DNA of 13,147 bases from SIG299 sp045593825 (GTDB taxonomy: Bacteria > Bacillota > Clostridia > Lachnospirales > Lachnospiraceae), in the NCBI GenBank assembly GCA_045593825.1, contig JAZNXI010000084.1, positions 1 through 13,147 of the forward strand, in the 5' to 3' direction. The position numbers and the translations under genes are program-made. The notes below the pieces were generated by a model. The model was not told the DNA's origin, ran no database searches, and saw nothing but the letters and a program-made list of their open reading frames with translations. This document shows positions 1-7,588 of this stretch, in pieces. The stretch's first letter is position 1. Every line of letters starts with the position of its first letter.

Positions 1-2043
1 GCAGAATTTGAGCAGGCAAAGCTTGACCTGGCAGACGGCAAAAAGCAGTACGAAGAAGGTTTTGCAGAGTTTGAACAGGCAAAGCTTGACCTGGCGGACG
101 GCAAGAAGCAGTATGAAGATGGTCTGGCAGAGTACGAGCAGGCAAAGCTTGACCTGGCAGACGGCAAAAAGCAGTATGAAGATGGTCTGGCAGAGGTTAC
201 TCAGGCAAAGCTTGATTTAGAAGATGGCAAGAAAGAACTGGCAGATGCAAAGAAAAAATTAGAAGATGCCAAGGTAGAAATTGCGGATGCCAAGGTAGAA
301 ATCGCAGACGGTAAAAAGGAGCTGGAAGACGGTAAGAAAGAACTGGCGGATGCGAAAGCAGAGCTTGAGGATGTGGAAGTTCCGGAGTGGTATGTATTAG
401 ACCGCCAAACGGTGCAGCAGCTGGTGGAATACGGTTCCAATACGGAACGTGTGGGCAACCTGGGTGATGTATTCCCGGCGGTGTTTTATCTGGTGGCTGC
501 GCTGGTAAGCTTAACTACCATGACCCGAATGATTGAAGAAGAACGTACCCAGATTGGCACTATGAAGGCTCTTGGGTACGGTAAGGGTGCCATTGTATCC
601 AAATATTTGTGGTATTCCCTTTCTGCAACTTTGCTTGGCGGTGTGTTTGGTGTTATTGTGGGAAGCTTATTCTTCCCGTGGGTAATCATGAGTGCTTACG
701 GCATTTTGTATTCCAATATTCCGTATATTTTAACACCGGTCCAGTGGGATTTATCCATTATTTCCGTGATGATTGCGGTGGTTTGTACCGTGGTAGCAAC
801 TATATCTTCCTGCTATAAGGAAATGGTGGCCGCTCCGGCAATTTTGATGCGTCCGGTAGCACCTGCGGCAGGCAGAAGAGTGTTCCTGGAATATATTAAA
901 CCGCTGTGGAATGCGTTGTCCTTCTCCTGGAAGGCAACCTGCCGTAACCTGTTCCGGTATAAGAAGCGGTTCTTTATGACGGTTTTTGGTATCGGTGGCT
1001 GCATGGCCCTGCTTTTGGTGGGATTTGGTCTCAGAGATTCCATCATGGACATCGTAACGAAGCAGTTCAAAGAAATCTGGACCTATGATGCGTATTTGTC
1101 AATTAATGATCCGGAGGTTTCCCTGGAAGGAAAAGAGCATGAGGCTGATGTGAAAAATCAAATGCTTATCCAGACAAAGACACTGGATGTGGAATCTGCA
1201 GAAACCATAGTTTCTGCCACTCTATTCGTGCCGGAGCGCCTGGAAGATTTAGAGGAGTTTGTAAAGCTTAAGGACAGAGTAACCCAGGAGACCTATGAGC
1301 TTACAGAGAACAATGTTATTCTTACGGAAAAGCTGGCCAAGCTTTTGGATGTGTCAGTAGGCGACACTGTTGAACTGTATTTTGACGATGTGACGAAATA
1401 TCCGGTAACCATTGCGGCTGTTTCGGAAAATTATATGTCCCACTATGTATATATCAGTTCGGAGTATTTCCGGAATCTTTGCGGGGAAGAACCGGAGTAT
1501 AACCAGCTGTATCTGAAAACAAGAGAACTCTCGGATGCAAAAAAAGAAACTTTCTCCGGCGATATGCTATCCGACGATGGGGTGGATTCTGTTACCTATG
1601 TGGAAGAGTTACAGAATGATGTAGCAATTATGATGAAGTCCATGGAATTGGTTATTGTGGTCCTGATTGTGGCAGCCGGTATGCTTGCTTTCATTGTGCT
1701 TTACAATTTGAATAATATCAACATCATCGAACGCCGCAGAGAACTTGCTACTTTAAAGGTACTTGGCTTTTATGACATGGAAGTGGCAAATTATGTGTAC
1801 CGCGAAAACGTATTGTTGACGATAATCGGAACCATAGCAGGTATTGTTATGGGCTTCTTCCTGCATCGTTTCGTTATTTTAACGGTAGAAGTGGACATGA
1901 TGATGTTCGGCCGTGACATTGAGTGGCCAAGCTACGTTTATAGCGTACTGCTGACCTTTGTTTTTGCGGTGTTGATTAACTTAAGCATGTTCTATAAGCT
2001 GAGAAAAATTGACATGGTAGAATCGCTAAAAAGTGCAGAATAA
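1..2043 (+). CDS. FtsX-type ABC transporter permease (5' end missing)
   Basis: This is the C-terminal 680 residues of a large membrane protein; the reading frame is open from base 1, so the start lies upstream. Residues 1-128 are a Lys/Glu/Asp/Ala-rich heptad coiled coil. Next comes a first FtsX-like block: a membrane segment near 157-176, the cytosolic motif EEERTQIGTMKALGYG (179-194), and membrane segments near 205-230 and 250-270. A membrane segment near 324-344 follows, then an outside domain. A second FtsX block closes the protein, with ERRRELATLKVLGF and three membrane segments. This duplicated layout is that of MacB/LolC-like permeases that act with a separate ATPase, which is probably encoded upstream. 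The long coiled coil probably projects outside the cell. The substrate cannot be told; peptide, lipid or envelope functions are all possible. Family assignment is secure, specific function is not. Confidence 0.9.
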   Translation, partial: AEFEQAKLDLADGKKQYEEGFAEFEQAKLDLADGKKQYEDGLAEYEQAKLDLADGKKQYEDGLAEVTQAKLDLEDGKKELADAKKKLEDAKVEIADAKVEIADGKKELEDGKKELADAKAELEDVEVPEWYVLDRQTVQQLVEYGSNTERVGNLGDVFPAVFYLVAALVSLTTMTRMIEEERTQIGTMKALGYGKGAIVSKYLWYSLSATLLGGVFGVIVGSLFFPWVIMSAYGILYSNIPYILTPVQWDLSIISVMIAVVCTVVATISSCYKEMVAAPAILMRPVAPAAGRRVFLEYIKPLWNALSFSWKATCRNLFRYKKRFFMTVFGIGGCMALLLVGFGLRDSIMDIVTKQFKEIWTYDAYLSINDPEVSLEGKEHEADVKNQMLIQTKTLDVESAETIVSATLFVPERLEDLEEFVKLKDRVTQETYELTENNVILTEKLAKLLDVSVGDTVELYFDDVTKYPVTIAAVSENYMSHYVYISSEYFRNLCGEEPEYNQLYLKTRELSDAKKETFSGDMLSDDGVDSVTYVEELQNDVAIMMKSMELVIVVLIVAAGMLAFIVLYNLNNINIIERRRELATLKVLGFYDMEVANYVYRENVLLTIIGTIAGIVMGFFLHRFVILTVEVDMMMFGRDIEWPSYVYSVLLTFVFAVLINLSMFYKLRKIDMVESLKSAE
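10..216 (+). repeat. 63-bp tandem repeat inside the permease gene
   Basis: Three full copies begin at 10, 73 and 136, and a diverged fourth begins at 199. Each encodes 21 residues of the form EQAKLDLADGKKQYEDGLAEY. Copies 2 and 3 differ at about 6 of 63 bases, so the array is recent or kept uniform by recombination. Twenty-one residues are exactly three heptads, so gain or loss of a copy preserves the coiled-coil register. The array runs off the left edge of the window, so total copy number is unknown. Confidence 0.92.
217..384 (+). repeat. Eight 21-bp (7-residue) coiled-coil units
   Basis: Directly after the 63-bp copies the same frame continues as eight seven-residue units: LEDGKKE, LADAKKK, LEDAKVE, IADAKVE, IADGKKE, LEDGKKE, LADAKAE and LEDVEVP. 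Each begins with Leu or Ile and carries Asp at position 3, with Lys usual at position 5. This is a canonical heptad with one hydrophobic position kept and many oppositely charged residues. The unit resembles one third of the 63-bp repeat, which suggests both came from a common 7-residue module. Confidence 0.88.
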
Positions 2044-2045
2044 AC

Positions 2046-2074
2046 TTGTTTTCTGTCGGAAAAAGGAGTATACT
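2046..2074 (+). promoter_or_regulatory. Probable promoter of the M18 aminopeptidase gene
   Basis: A TTGTTT (-35) and a TATACT (-10, 2069-2074) are separated by 17 bp, beginning three bases after the permease stop codon. The predicted start near 2081 would give a leader of about 30 nt. No terminator was seen between the permease and this site, so read-through from upstream is also possible. Confidence 0.5.
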
Positions 2075-2111
2075 GAGTCTATCAATGTAATTGAAGGAGA
2101 GTAATTGTTTT

Positions 2112-3527
2112 ATGGCTACCAAAAAAGCAAAAACAGACGCAAAAGCGCCTGAAAAGAAAAATGCATGGCTTGGATATTCCGAAAAGGTGAAAAAGGACGT
2201 ATTCAAGTTAAACGAAGGATATAAGAAGTTTATCTCTGACTGCAAAACAGAAAGAGAATGTGTAACAGAAACTGTCCGCATGGCAGAAGCAAACGGCTAT
2301 GTTGATTTAAATACTGTTATTGCAGAAAACAAAACATTAAAGGCAGGCGATAAGGTCTACTTTAACAACATGGGTAAGGCTTTGGCACTGTTCCTTATCG
2401 GTTCCGAACCGTTAGAAAAGGGTATGAAGATTTTAGGTGCCCATGTGGATTCCCCAAGAATCGACTTAAAGCAGGTTCCTCTGTATGAGGATACTGAAAT
2501 GGCATTACTGGATACCCATTATTACGGCGGTATCAAGAAGTACCAGTGGGTAACTCTGCCTCTGGCACTGCACGGTGTTGTGGTTAAAAAGGACGGCACT
2601 GTAGTAAACGTTTGCATCGGTGAAAAGGCAGATGATCCGGTAGTTGGTATTACCGATCTGTTAATCCACCTTTCTGCAAAGCAGATGGGTAAAAAGGCTT
2701 CTGAGGTTATCGAAGGTGAAGACTTAAACATCCTCATCGGCAGCATGCCTCTGGAAGGCGAAGAAAAGGATGCGGTTAAGGCAAACGTGCTCAAGATGTT
2801 AAAGGATACTTACGACATCGAAGCAGATGACTTTGTCTCCGCAGAAATTGAAGCAGTTCCTGCCGGTGCGGCAAGAGACTTCGGCTTAGATAGAAGCATG
2901 GTTATGGGCTACGGTCACGACGACAGAGTATGTGCATACACTTCTGCAGTGGCATTATTTGAACTTAAAGATACAGACCGTACCGCAGTTTGTCTGTTAG
3001 TTGATAAAGAAGAAATCGGCAGCGTAGGTGCTACCGGTATGCAGTCCGTATTTTTTGAAAACGCAGTTGCAGAAGTTATGGACCGCATGGGCGACTACTC
3101 CGAATTAAAGGTGAGACGTGCTCTTGCAAATTCCCATATGCTTTCTTCTGATGTTAGTGCGGCCTTCGATCCAAACTATCCGGGCGTTAACGAAAGAAAG
3201 AACACCGCTTACTTTGGTAAGGGTCTTGTATTTAACAAGTACACCGGCAGCCGCGGTAAGTCCGGTTCCAACGACGCTAATCCGGAATACATTGCAAAGC
3301 TCCGTGCAGCACTGGAGGCACATAAGGTTCCTTTCCAGACAGCAGAGCTTGGCCGTGTAGATGAAGGTGGCGGCGGTACCATCGCTTACATTATGGCAAA
3401 GTACAACATGCAGGTTATCGACAGCGGCGTGCCTGTATTAAATATGCATGCACCTTGGGAAATTGTCAGCAAGTCCGACGTTTACGAAGCTAAGCAGGGC
3501 TACGTGGCATTCTTAAAGGAATTATAA
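2112..3527 (+). CDS. M18 family metallo-aminopeptidase
   Basis: This 471-residue cytosolic peptidase belongs to the M18 (aminopeptidase I / aspartyl aminopeptidase) family, di-zinc enzymes that release N-terminal residues from peptides and usually assemble into large tetrahedral complexes. Expected metal ligands and catalytic residues are visible in order: His111 in GAHVDSPR, Asp270/271 in GHDDR, the Glu pair 300-301 in DKEEIGS, Asp347 in SSDVSAAFDP and His446 in NMHAPWE. Length fits the family. I chose ATG 2112 over the upstream in-frame TTG 2091 because GGAGA at 2096-2100 sits correctly before it and the TTG overlaps that site. The first 16 residues are Lys/Ala-rich and probably disordered. 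Substrate preference cannot be read from the sequence; the housekeeping role of peptide recycling is inferred. Confidence 0.93.
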   Translation: MATKKAKTDAKAPEKKNAWLGYSEKVKKDVFKLNEGYKKFISDCKTERECVTETVRMAEANGYVDLNTVIAENKTLKAGDKVYFNNMGKALALFLIGSEPLEKGMKILGAHVDSPRIDLKQVPLYEDTEMALLDTHYYGGIKKYQWVTLPLALHGVVVKKDGTVVNVCIGEKADDPVVGITDLLIHLSAKQMGKKASEVIEGEDLNILIGSMPLEGEEKDAVKANVLKMLKDTYDIEADDFVSAEIEAVPAGAARDFGLDRSMVMGYGHDDRVCAYTSAVALFELKDTDRTAVCLLVDKEEIGSVGATGMQSVFFENAVAEVMDRMGDYSELKVRRALANSHMLSSDVSAAFDPNYPGVNERKNTAYFGKGLVFNKYTGSRGKSGSNDANPEYIAKLRAALEAHKVPFQTAELGRVDEGGGGTIAYIMAKYNMQVIDSGVPVLNMHAPWEIVSKSDVYEAKQGYVAFLKEL

Positions 3528-3535
3528 AAACAAAC

Positions 3536-3580
3536 AGGGCAGCTGTAAGTTTGCATAAGGGCAAATTTACAGCCTGCCCT
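3536..3580. terminator. Large hairpin after the aminopeptidase, terminator-like
   Basis: The arms 3536-3554 and 3561-3580 pair over 19 bp with one bulged base, a G-T wobble and a 6-nt loop. The plus-strand side is followed by a poor T tract (TTGTACTGCTT), but the left flank is AAAAACAAAC, which on the minus strand reads as a T-rich tail. It may therefore end transcription in both directions, or act better against antisense transcription. The position eight bases after a stop codon supports a 3' end role. Confidence 0.55.
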
Positions 3581-3610
3581 TGTACTGCTTAGAGGGAGAA
3601 AAGCAGTGTA
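3581..3610 (+). other. Short hairpin immediately before the dUTPase ribosome site
   Basis: Bases 3581-3590 (TGTACTGCTT) pair with 3601-3610 (AAGCAGTGTA) over 10 bp including two wobble pairs, with a 10-nt purine-rich loop. It abuts the preceding large hairpin and ends a few bases before the AAAGGAG/GGGGGAG stretch of the next gene. It could be a second terminator half or a 5' leader structure; no T tract follows. Confidence 0.35.
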
Positions 3611-3631
3611 AAAGGAGAATGGGGGAGTTAC

Positions 3632-4141
3632 ATGGAGAGAGTGGCAAAGTTTGAAAAGGTGAGTAGGGAACGCTTCCTTGCTGACTGGCTGGATACCTTT
3701 GGAGGAGATGAGGCTGCGGCGGAACAGGTATATGAAAAGCTTAAGCTTCCAAAGCGTGCAACAAAAGGTTCAGCCGGCTATGATTTTTTCAGTCCGCTGG
3801 AGTTTATGCTTGGTCCGGGTGACACGATAAAGATTCCTACCGGAATCCGGGCATCCATGAGAGAAGATTATGTGCTTACGGTGTTTCCGCGCAGCGGTCT
3901 TGGGTTTAAGTACCGCCTGCAGCTAAATAACACGGTGGGTATTATTGATAGCGACTATTATTATTCCGATAATGAAGGACATATTTTTATAAAGTTAACC
4001 AACGATTCCAACGAAGGAAAAGTGTTGACCCAGGCAGAGGGAGAGGGATTCGCCCAGGGGATTTTCCTGCAGTTTGGAATTACAGAGGATGATGATGTAA
4101 CAGAGCTTCGAAACGGTGGTTTCGGCAGCACAACAAAGTAG
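3632..4141 (+). CDS. dut: dUTP diphosphatase-like protein (dUTPase fold)
   Basis: A 169-residue trimeric-type dUTPase, which hydrolyses dUTP to dUMP and pyrophosphate, keeping uracil out of DNA and supplying thymidylate synthesis. All five family motifs are visible: AGYDF (48-52), PRSGLGFK (86-93), GIIDSDYY with the catalytic Asp (103-110), GFAQGIFLQ (139-147), and a C-terminal arm RNGGFGSTTK (160-169) like the glycine-rich motif that closes over the nucleotide. The last motif ends in TTK rather than the usual TG, and motif 3 reads YYYSD where many members have YRG. A 35-40 residue N-terminal extension precedes the core. The start ATG has GGGGGAG 4 bp ahead, with AAAGGAG a little further upstream. 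The following chemoreceptor gene begins 13 bp after the stop. A related pyrimidine nucleotide substrate is possible. Confidence 0.88.
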   Translation: MERVAKFEKVSRERFLADWLDTFGGDEAAAEQVYEKLKLPKRATKGSAGYDFFSPLEFMLGPGDTIKIPTGIRASMREDYVLTVFPRSGLGFKYRLQLNNTVGIIDSDYYYSDNEGHIFIKLTNDSNEGKVLTQAEGEGFAQGIFLQFGITEDDDVTELRNGGFGSTTK

Positions 4142-4154
4142 GGAGGGTTTACAA

Positions 4155-5903
4155 ATGAAGGTGAGAAAGCAGCTCAGAAAAAGAAAGGTCAGATTTTTAA
4201 GTATCCGGCAGAAATTTATGATTATTGCAGCGGCATGTATTTTGGTAATGTCCTTCAGCATAAGTGGAATAGCAGCCGCTTCCATGGAAGAAGAGATGGT
4301 TATCATGGCTGCGGATAAAGCAAGGGCCATTGCTATTCTAGTTGCAAATCAGGTGGATGGTGACGAAATTGCAAAATTGAATCCGGGGGATGAAAAACTG
4401 GCTACCTACAAAGAATCCAGGGATTTGTTATATGAGTTAAAGGAAGCCAGCAATGTTCTTTACATGTATACTTTATATACAGATAAATCTACGGTGTATT
4501 ACGGCGTTGATGGTGACCTTTCCGAAAACTTTTGTCCGATCGGTGAGGAATTTTCGGAAACCTATGAGTTCTTAAAGCCGGTCTTCGAAGAGGGTAAAGC
4601 AATTGCCATCGAAGAAATTGACTATATTGATGGAGAATATTTGGTTACTTCGTATGCACCATTTAAAGATTATTCCGGAACGATTGTGGGAGCCATCGGT
4701 GTTGACTATGATGCAGAACAGATTCAGGAGGATATCGACGCATTACAGAAGTCCACGTTGATTATTACTCTGTTTGGCAGTGTAATCTCTATTCTTCTGC
4801 TCTATATTGCAACCGGACGTATTGTTAAGAGTATTAAGCAGGTAAACGATAAGCTTGACGAGTTGATTAGCAGTGATGGTGACTTAACGCAGACCTTAAT
4901 CGTCCGTACCGGTGATGAAATGGAAATTATGGGCGGATTAATTAACAGATTACTGGCATATATCCGTGAAATTATGCTGAATGTGTCCGATAACTCTGCA
5001 GTGCTTACCGATGCTTCCGTAACTATGCTGTCCGGAATGGTAGATGCAAAAGAAGGCATTGTAGATGTATCCGCAACCATGGAAGAAATGAATGCTGCAA
5101 TTGAAGAAACTTCCGCTTCGGTTGATCATGTAACCGAGTCTGTAGGTGTAATGAATACAGCAATCAAGGAAATGGCATCAGGTGCAAAATGGGGTGCAGA
5201 TTATACAACAAAAATTAATGCAAAGGCACAGGAAATTAAGGCAGATGCAGAGAATGAGCAGATGAGTGCCAAGGCTAAGTCTAAAGAAATGGCAGGACGT
5301 GCAGAAGACGCAATGGAACGTTCCAAGGCCGCTGCTGAGATTGAAGTGCTTACCGGAAATATTTTAGAGATTGCAGAAGAAACCAACCTGCTTGCTTTAA
5401 ACGCCAGCATCGAAGCGGCAAGAGCCGGTGAAGCAGGACGTGGCTTTGCGGTGGTTGCAGGCGAAATCGGCAAGCTTGCCCAAAACTCTGCTAATGCAGC
5501 TGCAAAGATTCAGGAAGTCAGCAAAACTGTAATGGAAGCGGTAGAAGCACTGTCCACAGAAACGGGCAATATGGTTACTTTTATTGAAACAACAGCCATG
5601 AATGGTTATGATAAGTTGATGGAAACCTGTGAAACCTATAGTCAGGATGCAGCAAATCTCCAGAGAACCATGGTACATTTTGAAGAACAGTCCATGGAAC
5701 TTCAGAAAAATATCTCTGAAGTGGACGATGCTATCAGGGCAGTGGATTTTGCTATGGAAGAAAATGCCAAGGGCGTTTCCGGCGTAACAGAAACCGTATC
5801 CGGTATTACCGAAAATATGGTTACTCTGGAAGAACAGGCAAATAAAAATCAGAAAGTATCCGAAGAATTGGATAACGAGGTTCACAAGTTTAAACTTCAG
5901 TAA
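4155..5903 (+). CDS. Methyl-accepting chemotaxis protein
   Basis: A 582-residue transmembrane chemoreceptor that passes ligand occupancy to the CheA/CheW kinase complex. A basic N-terminus is followed by membrane segment 1 (21-43), an extracellular Cache-like domain (about 44-198, ending in the typical GTIVGAIGVDYD), membrane segment 2 (200-222) and a HAMP region (about 220-275). A long cytoplasmic coiled coil then carries the conserved hairpin tip, with EETNLLALNASIEAARAGE and GRGFAVVAGEIGKLA (405-442). No C-terminal CheR-binding pentapeptide is apparent. ATG 4155 was chosen because GGGAGG (4141-4146), overlapping the dut stop, is 8 bp before it; a GTG at 4116 lies inside dut and lacks such a site. 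The tight spacing implies co-transcription with dut. The ligand is unknown; Cache domains often bind amino acids or organic acids. Confidence 0.93.
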   Translation: MKVRKQLRKRKVRFLSIRQKFMIIAAACILVMSFSISGIAAASMEEEMVIMAADKARAIAILVANQVDGDEIAKLNPGDEKLATYKESRDLLYELKEASNVLYMYTLYTDKSTVYYGVDGDLSENFCPIGEEFSETYEFLKPVFEEGKAIAIEEIDYIDGEYLVTSYAPFKDYSGTIVGAIGVDYDAEQIQEDIDALQKSTLIITLFGSVISILLLYIATGRIVKSIKQVNDKLDELISSDGDLTQTLIVRTGDEMEIMGGLINRLLAYIREIMLNVSDNSAVLTDASVTMLSGMVDAKEGIVDVSATMEEMNAAIEETSASVDHVTESVGVMNTAIKEMASGAKWGADYTTKINAKAQEIKADAENEQMSAKAKSKEMAGRAEDAMERSKAAAEIEVLTGNILEIAEETNLLALNASIEAARAGEAGRGFAVVAGEIGKLAQNSANAAAKIQEVSKTVMEAVEALSTETGNMVTFIETTAMNGYDKLMETCETYSQDAANLQRTMVHFEEQSMELQKNISEVDDAIRAVDFAMEENAKGVSGVTETVSGITENMVTLEEQANKNQKVSEELDNEVHKFKLQ

Positions 5904-5927
5904 AAGAATACAAAATATCAGTAAAAG

Positions 5928-5960
5928 CAAAAGCCATGACATAAGTGCATGGCTTTTGTT
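5928..5960 (+). terminator. Rho-independent terminator after the chemoreceptor gene
   Basis: CAAAAGCCATG (5928-5938) and CATGGCTTTTG (5948-5958) form a perfect 11-bp stem with a 9-nt loop, ending in a TTTTGTT tail. It lies 25 bp after the stop codon and separates the dut-chemoreceptor unit from the next gene. The stem is symmetrical in A and T runs and could work on both strands. Confidence 0.85.
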
Positions 5961-5987
5961 AAGTTGTGTAAAGAGGAGTGAAATGAT

Positions 5988-6563
5988 ATGAAATCCAGAA
6001 CAGAACAGGCCATGGCCTTGTTTATGGAAGGTTTTAACTGCAGCCAGTCGGTATTTGCGGCATATGCGGATTTATTTGGTATGGATAAAGAAACAGCCCT
6101 CCGGGTATCTGCTTCCTTCGGCGGCGGTATCGGAAGAATGAGAGAGGTTTGTGGCGCAGCCAACGGCATGTTCATGGTGGCAGGCATGTTGACGGGTTCT
6201 ATCGAGGGTAAAGACCAGGTTGCTAAAAAAAATAATTATGAGGTAGTACAGCGTCTGGCGGCCGAGTTTAAAAAGGAAAATGGAGGAAGCTACATTTGCC
6301 GTGAGTTATTGGGACTTGGAAAAGATGGAAAAAAAGTAGTTCCGGGAGATACCACTCCAGAGGCGCGGACGGAGGAATACTATAAGAAGCGTCCTTGCCT
6401 GAAAACGATTCAGGGAGCGGCGGCTATTCTGGAAAGAATGCTGTTAGAGGGATTGATAGAGGAAGATGCTGACGGTAAAGAGCGTCTTCGTACCGATGTA
6501 AACTATACAGAGTATATTCTGGAGAGAACAAAGCCGATAGATGCGGCTGCACAGGAGAAATAA
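5988..6563 (+). CDS. C_GCAxxG_C_C family (putative redox-active) protein
   Basis: A 191-residue soluble protein matching the C_GCAxxG_C_C family, named for its conserved cysteine pattern and thought to be redox-active; no reaction is firmly known. Four cysteines are visible: Cys18 (FNCSQSV), Cys55 in EVCGAANG, Cys104 (YICREL) and Cys137 (RPCLKT). The glycine-rich stretch SFGGGIGRM before Cys55 is also family-typical. The C-terminal 45 residues are a charged extension beyond the last Cys. AGAGGAG 11 bp before the ATG serves as ribosome site. The tRNA-dihydrouridine synthase gene starts 2 bp after its stop, so the two are almost certainly translated from one mRNA. A metal- or flavin-linked electron role is only inference. 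Confidence 0.85.
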   Translation: MKSRTEQAMALFMEGFNCSQSVFAAYADLFGMDKETALRVSASFGGGIGRMREVCGAANGMFMVAGMLTGSIEGKDQVAKKNNYEVVQRLAAEFKKENGGSYICRELLGLGKDGKKVVPGDTTPEARTEEYYKKRPCLKTIQGAAAILERMLLEGLIEEDADGKERLRTDVNYTEYILERTKPIDAAAQEK

Positions 6564-6565
6564 AT

Positions 6566-7588
6566 ATGTCTGACATTAAGTTTTATTTTGCACCCATGGA
6601 GGGTGTTACCGGTTATACTCTGCGAAATGTACATCATGCCTGCTATCCGGGAGTGGATGCCTATTTTACGCCGTTTATTGCCCCGAACCAGCATCATGCG
6701 GTAAATCCCAAGGAGCACCGGGATGTGGTGCAGGCCAATAATGTTGGTGTGCCGGTTATTCCCCAGGTGCTTACCAATAAACCGGAACTGTTCTTGTGGT
6801 CCGCCAGGGAATTAAAAGAAAAATACGGTTATAACGAAGTGAATTTGAATTTAGGCTGCCCCTCCAAAACCGTGGTGTCCAAGCACAAGGGCTCCGGATT
6901 TTTGGAAGACACAGAAAAACTGAATCGCTTTTTTGATGAAGTGTTTTCTGCGGTGGAAGCGGCATCCTCGCAGAGTAAGCCGGGTTCACCGGAAAACATC
7001 TACCCAAGAATTTCCGTAAAAACAAGACTTGGCCTGGATTCTGTGGAAGAATTTGTTGACATTCTACAAGTGTATAATCAGTATCCTCTTTCGGAACTTA
7101 TCATTCATGCCAGGGTGCAAAAGGAGTTTTACAAAGGGGAACCGCACTTGGATGTCTTTGAGGATGCGGTAAAGGAAACAAAGCATTCCCTTTGCTATAA
7201 TGGGGATGTTTGGAATTTGGAAGACTATATTAGGATTCGTGAATTGTTCCCATCTGTAAAAAAAATTATGATTGGACGTCCGCTTATGGCAAATCCGGAA
7301 TTGGTGCAGGAACTTCAGGCGTATGAGACGTGTTTGGAGTCCGGCAGGGAGTGGACTGGCTACGAAAACTCTATGGAACAGTTAAAGAAATTCCACGATA
7401 AGCTGCTTCAGGGATATTTAGACCAGATGAACGGTGACGGCAACAACGTGCTGTTTAAGATGAAAGAACTGTGGGGCTTTATGAGCCGGCAGTTTCCGGA
7501 GAAAGAGCGGCTCATAAAAAAGATGGTAAAAGCAAATAAAATTGAGGAATATGAACGATTTGCGGAGATGCTGTTTAACCCAGCATGA
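6566..7588 (+). CDS. tRNA-dihydrouridine synthase family protein
   Basis: A 340-residue FMN-dependent Dus enzyme that reduces specific uridines in tRNA to dihydrouridine, using NAD(P)H. The N-terminal TIM-barrel signature FAPMEGVTGYTLR (8-20) and the active-site segment NLNLGCPSKTV (94-104) with catalytic Cys98 are present. They are followed by KGSGFL, the phosphate-binding YNGDVWNLEDY and the IMIGRPLMANPEL loop. The C-terminal helical domain (about 255-340) contacts tRNA in this family. Length is normal. It follows the cysteine protein after 2 bp, with the ribosome site AGGAG inside that gene's last codons. Its last 14 bp overlap the end of the convergent ZIP gene. Which tRNA position it modifies cannot be told, so no dusA/B/C letter is given. 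Confidence 0.93.
   Translation: MSDIKFYFAPMEGVTGYTLRNVHHACYPGVDAYFTPFIAPNQHHAVNPKEHRDVVQANNVGVPVIPQVLTNKPELFLWSARELKEKYGYNEVNLNLGCPSKTVVSKHKGSGFLEDTEKLNRFFDEVFSAVEAASSQSKPGSPENIYPRISVKTRLGLDSVEEFVDILQVYNQYPLSELIIHARVQKEFYKGEPHLDVFEDAVKETKHSLCYNGDVWNLEDYIRIRELFPSVKKIMIGRPLMANPELVQELQAYETCLESGREWTGYENSMEQLKKFHDKLLQGYLDQMNGDGNNVLFKMKELWGFMSRQFPEKERLIKKMVKANKIEEYERFAEMLFNPA

Noticed and set aside
8..220. Open frame in the second plus frame with its own 21-residue repeats
   Set aside because: It is the frame-shifted shadow of the 63-bp repeat of the permease; 63 is divisible by three, so every frame looks periodic.
1976..2281. 101-codon minus-strand open frame over the permease-aminopeptidase junction
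   Set aside because: A shadow of coding DNA with no recognisable protein features.
3995..4330. 111-codon minus-strand open frame across the dut-chemoreceptor junction
   Set aside because: Opposite two well-supported genes, with no family features and no ribosome site.
5397..5942. 181-codon open frame antisense to the chemoreceptor gene
   Set aside because: Low-complexity Cys/Phe/Ile-rich translation, no ribosome site, and fully opposite a conserved coding region.
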